6,992 nucleotides of DNA from the NCBI GenBank assembly GCA_937975525.1, contig CALJUJ010000396.1, positions 1 through 6,992 on the forward strand, read 5' to 3'. The translations under genes and the position numbers were made by a program. The notes beneath the pieces are model-generated. The model did no database searches and was not told where the DNA came from. It was given only the letters and a program-made list of their open reading frames with translations. This document shows, piece by piece, positions 5,110 to 6,992 of this stretch. The DNA comes from an uncultured bacterium. Lineage in GTDB: Bacteria; Desulfobacterota; Binatia; HRBIN30. The first letter of the stretch is position 1. Each line of letters begins with the position of its first letter.

Positions 5110-5880
5110 TCAGGGCGTCTTCGGCCCCGGCTGCCAGCCCTTCTCCTCTTCGACGATCTGCGGGATCGCCTCGCGCAGCCGCTCGGCCCGCGCCTCGCTC
5201 GCGGGGTGCGTGCTCATCCACTCGGGGCCGCCGCTGCCGAGTTCGGCCATGCGCTCCCACAGCTTCGGCGCCTCGTACGGGTCGTAGCCCGCGCGGATCG
5301 CGTAGCGGATGCCCTCGATGTCGGCCTCGGTCTCGTGGTCGCGGCTGTAGGGCAGCAGCACGCCGTACTGGGCGCCCGCGCCGAGCACGCCCATGACGAT
5401 GCCGCGCGTGCCCTCGGTCATCTCGGCCACGCCGAGGCCGGCGTCGACCGCCGACATCGCGGCCTGCGTCAGCATGCCCTGCGTCATGCGCTTGCCGCCG
5501 TGGCGCAGCGTCGCGTGCGCCACCTCGTGCCCCATGACCGCGGCGAGGCCGTCCTCGTTCTGCGTGATCGGCAGGATGCCGGTGTAGATCGCGATGCGGC
5601 CGTTGGGCAGGCAGAACGCGTTCGGCACGTCGTCGGCCTTCAGGAGCCGCGCCTCCCACGGGAAGTCGACGTCGGTCGAGGCCGTGATGCGCGCCGCGAC
5701 GCGCTGGACCATCTCGTAATTCGGCCCCGACGTGATCACCTGGTACTGCTGGCTGACCTCCTCGTACGCCTGGGCGCTGAGGGGCTCGAGCTCCTCGTCG
5801 CTGTACAGGTTGAGGTTGGCGCAGCCGAGCGGCAGGAGCGCGCACGCGGTGGCGAGGGACCTACGCAGGAACTTCCGCAT
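5110..5880 (-). CDS. M48 family zinc metalloprotease, probable lipoprotein
   Basis: A 256-residue periplasmic protease of the M48 (BepA/LoiP/Oma1-like) group, probably acting in envelope protein quality control. An RRSLATACALLPLGC signal ends at Cys20; this resembles a lipobox, though Pro at -3 is unusual, so lipidation is likely but not certain. The zinc site is HEVAH (118-122), with the third ligand Glu183 in SRDHETEAD and Asp187 following in the usual ExxAD arrangement. STHP (223-226) is the family's conserved late motif. PNAFCLPNGRIAIYTGIL (86-103) is the conserved edge strand before the active helix. The length is typical of single-domain bacterial M48 proteins; no TPR domain follows. 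The ATG at the complement of 5878-5880 gives a proper signal peptide; no Shine-Dalgarno is visible. The gene converges on the accessory block and diverges from the thiolase gene. Third-position GC is near 98% in the first 40 codons. Confidence 0.95.
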   Translation of the reverse strand: MRKFLRRSLATACALLPLGCANLNLYSDEELEPLSAQAYEEVSQQYQVITSGPNYEMVQRVAARITASTDVDFPWEARLLKADDVPNAFCLPNGRIAIYTGILPITQNEDGLAAVMGHEVAHATLRHGGKRMTQGMLTQAAMSAVDAGLGVAEMTEGTRGIVMGVLGAGAQYGVLLPYSRDHETEADIEGIRYAIRAGYDPYEAPKLWERMAELGSGGPEWMSTHPASEARAERLREAIPQIVEEEKGWQPGPKTP

Positions 5881-5960
5881 GCCGGCATGTTACGGCCAGC
5901 GGCACCGGGGGCCAGCGCCGGAACCTTGCGCCTGCTCGCGGCATGGCCGATGCTCCGCGG
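5881..5960. promoter_or_regulatory. Divergent promoter region between the M48 and thiolase genes
   Basis: About 60-80 bases separate the two divergent starts, so both promoters must lie here or inside the coding ends. The only A/T-rich spot, ATGTTA (5887-5892, TAACAT on the minus strand), lies too close to the M48 start to allow a normal leader. I see no convincing -35/-10 pair and no Shine-Dalgarno for either gene; leaderless or short-leader transcripts are possible. Confidence 0.4.
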
Positions 5961-6992
5961 ATGCGAGCAGAACTGGTCCTCGTCGGCGGCGCCCGGACCG
6001 CCATGGCGGAATACTCCGGCACGCCGGGATTCGGCAAGTTCAAGGACGTCTCGGCGATCGACCTCGCCGCGCACGCCGCGAGGGCCGCGCTGGAACGCAC
6101 CGGCGTGAAGCCCGAGATGGTCGACGAGACCTTCGTCGGCAACGCCGCGCAGTCGTCGAGCGACGCGATCTACGGCGCACGGCACGTCGCGCTCAAGGCC
6201 GGCGTGCCCCAGGAGCGGCCGGCGCTGACCGTCAACCGGCTGTGCGGATCGGGCATCCAGTCCGTCGTGTCGGCCGCGCACGCGATCCGGAACGACGAAG
6301 CGAAGCTGTGCCTCGCGGGCGGCATGGAGAACATGAGCCAGGTGCCGCACGTGATCCGCGGCGCGCGCGAGGGCTTCCGGTTCGGCCAGGAGCCCAAGAT
6401 CGAGGACCTCCTGTTCGCGGCGCTCTACGACCCGTTCTGCAAGTTCTTCATGGCGCAGACGGCCGAGAACGTCGCGAAGAAGCTCGAGATCCCGCGCGAG
6501 GCGCAGGACGAATACGCGCTGCGCAGCCACATGCTCGGCGCGGCCGCCGTGAAGGCGGGCAAGTTCGCCGCCGAGATCGCGCCGTTGACGGTGCAGGTCG
6601 GTCGCAAGGAGGTCGTCGTCGACCAGGACGACCACATCAAGCCGGAGACCTCGCTCGAGGCGCTCGCGAAGCTCCGGCCGGCGTTCGGCAAGGACGGCAC
6701 GGTGACCGCGGGCAACGCGTCGGGCATCGTCGACGGCGCGGCGATGCTCGTCGTCACGACCGCGCAGCACGCGAAGGAGCTCGGGCTCGCGCCCAAGGCC
6801 AGGATCCGTTCGTGGGGCATCGCCGGCGTGCCGCCGGAGATCATGGGCATCGGGCCCGTGCCCGCCATCCGGCAGGCGTGCGAGAAGGCCGGGCTCGAGG
6901 TCGAGGACCTCGACCTGGTCGAGATCAACGAGGCGTTCTCGGCGCAGTACCTCGGCTGCGAGAAGGAGCTCGGGCTCGACCGCGACAAGTGC
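5961..6992 (+). CDS. Thiolase (acetyl-CoA acyltransferase), N-terminal 344 residues, 3' end outside window
   Basis: It catalyses thiolytic cleavage of 3-ketoacyl-CoA, or the reverse condensation of acetyl-CoA, in the cytoplasm (fatty acid oxidation, acetoacetyl-CoA formation). The start matches the family pattern (ELVLVGGARTAM, 4-15). The nucleophile Cys95 sits in VNRLCGSGIQS, followed by LAGGMENMSQVP (118-129). GNASGIVDGAAM and EINEAFSAQ (Asn323-Phe326) lie further on. The second-half catalytic motifs, the GHP histidine and the CxG cysteine, would be beyond the right edge. An in-frame ATG at 5943 would add six residues; 5961 is preferred because it gives the usual N-terminal length, but neither ATG has a Shine-Dalgarno. 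Whether it is biosynthetic (AtoB-like) or degradative (FadA-like) cannot be read from this part. Codon use matches gltA and the M48 gene. Confidence 0.95.
   Translation, partial: MRAELVLVGGARTAMAEYSGTPGFGKFKDVSAIDLAAHAARAALERTGVKPEMVDETFVGNAAQSSSDAIYGARHVALKAGVPQERPALTVNRLCGSGIQSVVSAAHAIRNDEAKLCLAGGMENMSQVPHVIRGAREGFRFGQEPKIEDLLFAALYDPFCKFFMAQTAENVAKKLEIPREAQDEYALRSHMLGAAAVKAGKFAAEIAPLTVQVGRKEVVVDQDDHIKPETSLEALAKLRPAFGKDGTVTAGNASGIVDGAAMLVVTTAQHAKELGLAPKARIRSWGIAGVPPEIMGIGPVPAIRQACEKAGLEVEDLDLVEINEAFSAQYLGCEKELGLDRDKC

Noticed and set aside
4286..5845. 519-codon minus-strand frame spanning the MauE-like and M48 regions
   Set aside because: Low-complexity Arg/Gly/Ala sequence antisense to one gene and out of frame with the M48 gene, which has clear zinc motifs.
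5920..5924. GGAAC resembling an ECF -35 element upstream of the thiolase
   Set aside because: No matching -10 lies 16-17 bp downstream, and such a pentamer is expected by chance.
5736..6770. Minus-strand frame of 344 codons opposite the thiolase
   Set aside because: Composition typical of a shadow frame; the thiolase motifs on the plus strand are unambiguous.

Overview
This is a GC-rich bacterial window. Conserved housekeeping genes sit at both ends, and a four-gene accessory block of unusual make-up lies between them. The organism is probably a high-GC Planctomycetota-type or otherwise deeply branching Gram-negative bacterium. The clues are a type II citrate synthase, a probable M48 lipoprotein protease, few good Shine-Dalgarno sites on the housekeeping genes, and an ECF-like sigma factor beside a carboxypeptidase-regulatory-like domain protein. 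No rRNA or other taxonomic marker is present, so this assignment is inference only.

Layout. Positions 1-80 (+) hold the last codons of an upstream gene, followed by a perfect 20-bp palindrome. Positions 184-1482 (+) encode citrate synthase (gltA). Positions 1741-5040 (+) hold the accessory block: (i) a GTG-started ECF-like sigma factor whose 3' end carries a 7-bp tandem repeat; (ii) a small exported protein with 14 cysteines, eight of them in four CxC pairs; (iii) a membrane-anchored 550-residue protein with carboxypeptidase-regulatory-like beta-sandwich domains; (iv) a four-helix MauE/DoxX-like membrane protein with a Cys-x-Cys-Leu-Gly motif. The last three genes are tightly packed (a 12-nt gap, then a 4-nt stop/start overlap) and look like one operon. 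A convergent M48 metalloprotease gene lies at 5110-5880 (-). A divergently transcribed thiolase starts near 5943/5961 (+) and runs off the window.

How the genes may work together. Citrate synthase and thiolase are acetyl-CoA enzymes of central metabolism and need not be linked to the block. In the block, my inference is that the sigma factor (or the promoter it shares) drives an envelope module: a disulfide-rich exported protein, a surface-facing scaffold, and a membrane protein of a family known to support disulfide formation or electron transfer. Third-position GC is visibly lower in the block (about 65% in the first 40 codons of the Cys-rich gene) than in gltA or the M48 gene (above 90%), so the block looks like a later arrival or a weakly expressed cargo region.

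The two observations most worth following are the 5.6-copy heptamer inside the sigma gene, where each unit gained or lost changes the reading frame and the length of the C-terminal tail, and the pairing of the cysteine-rich exported protein with the MauE-like protein.
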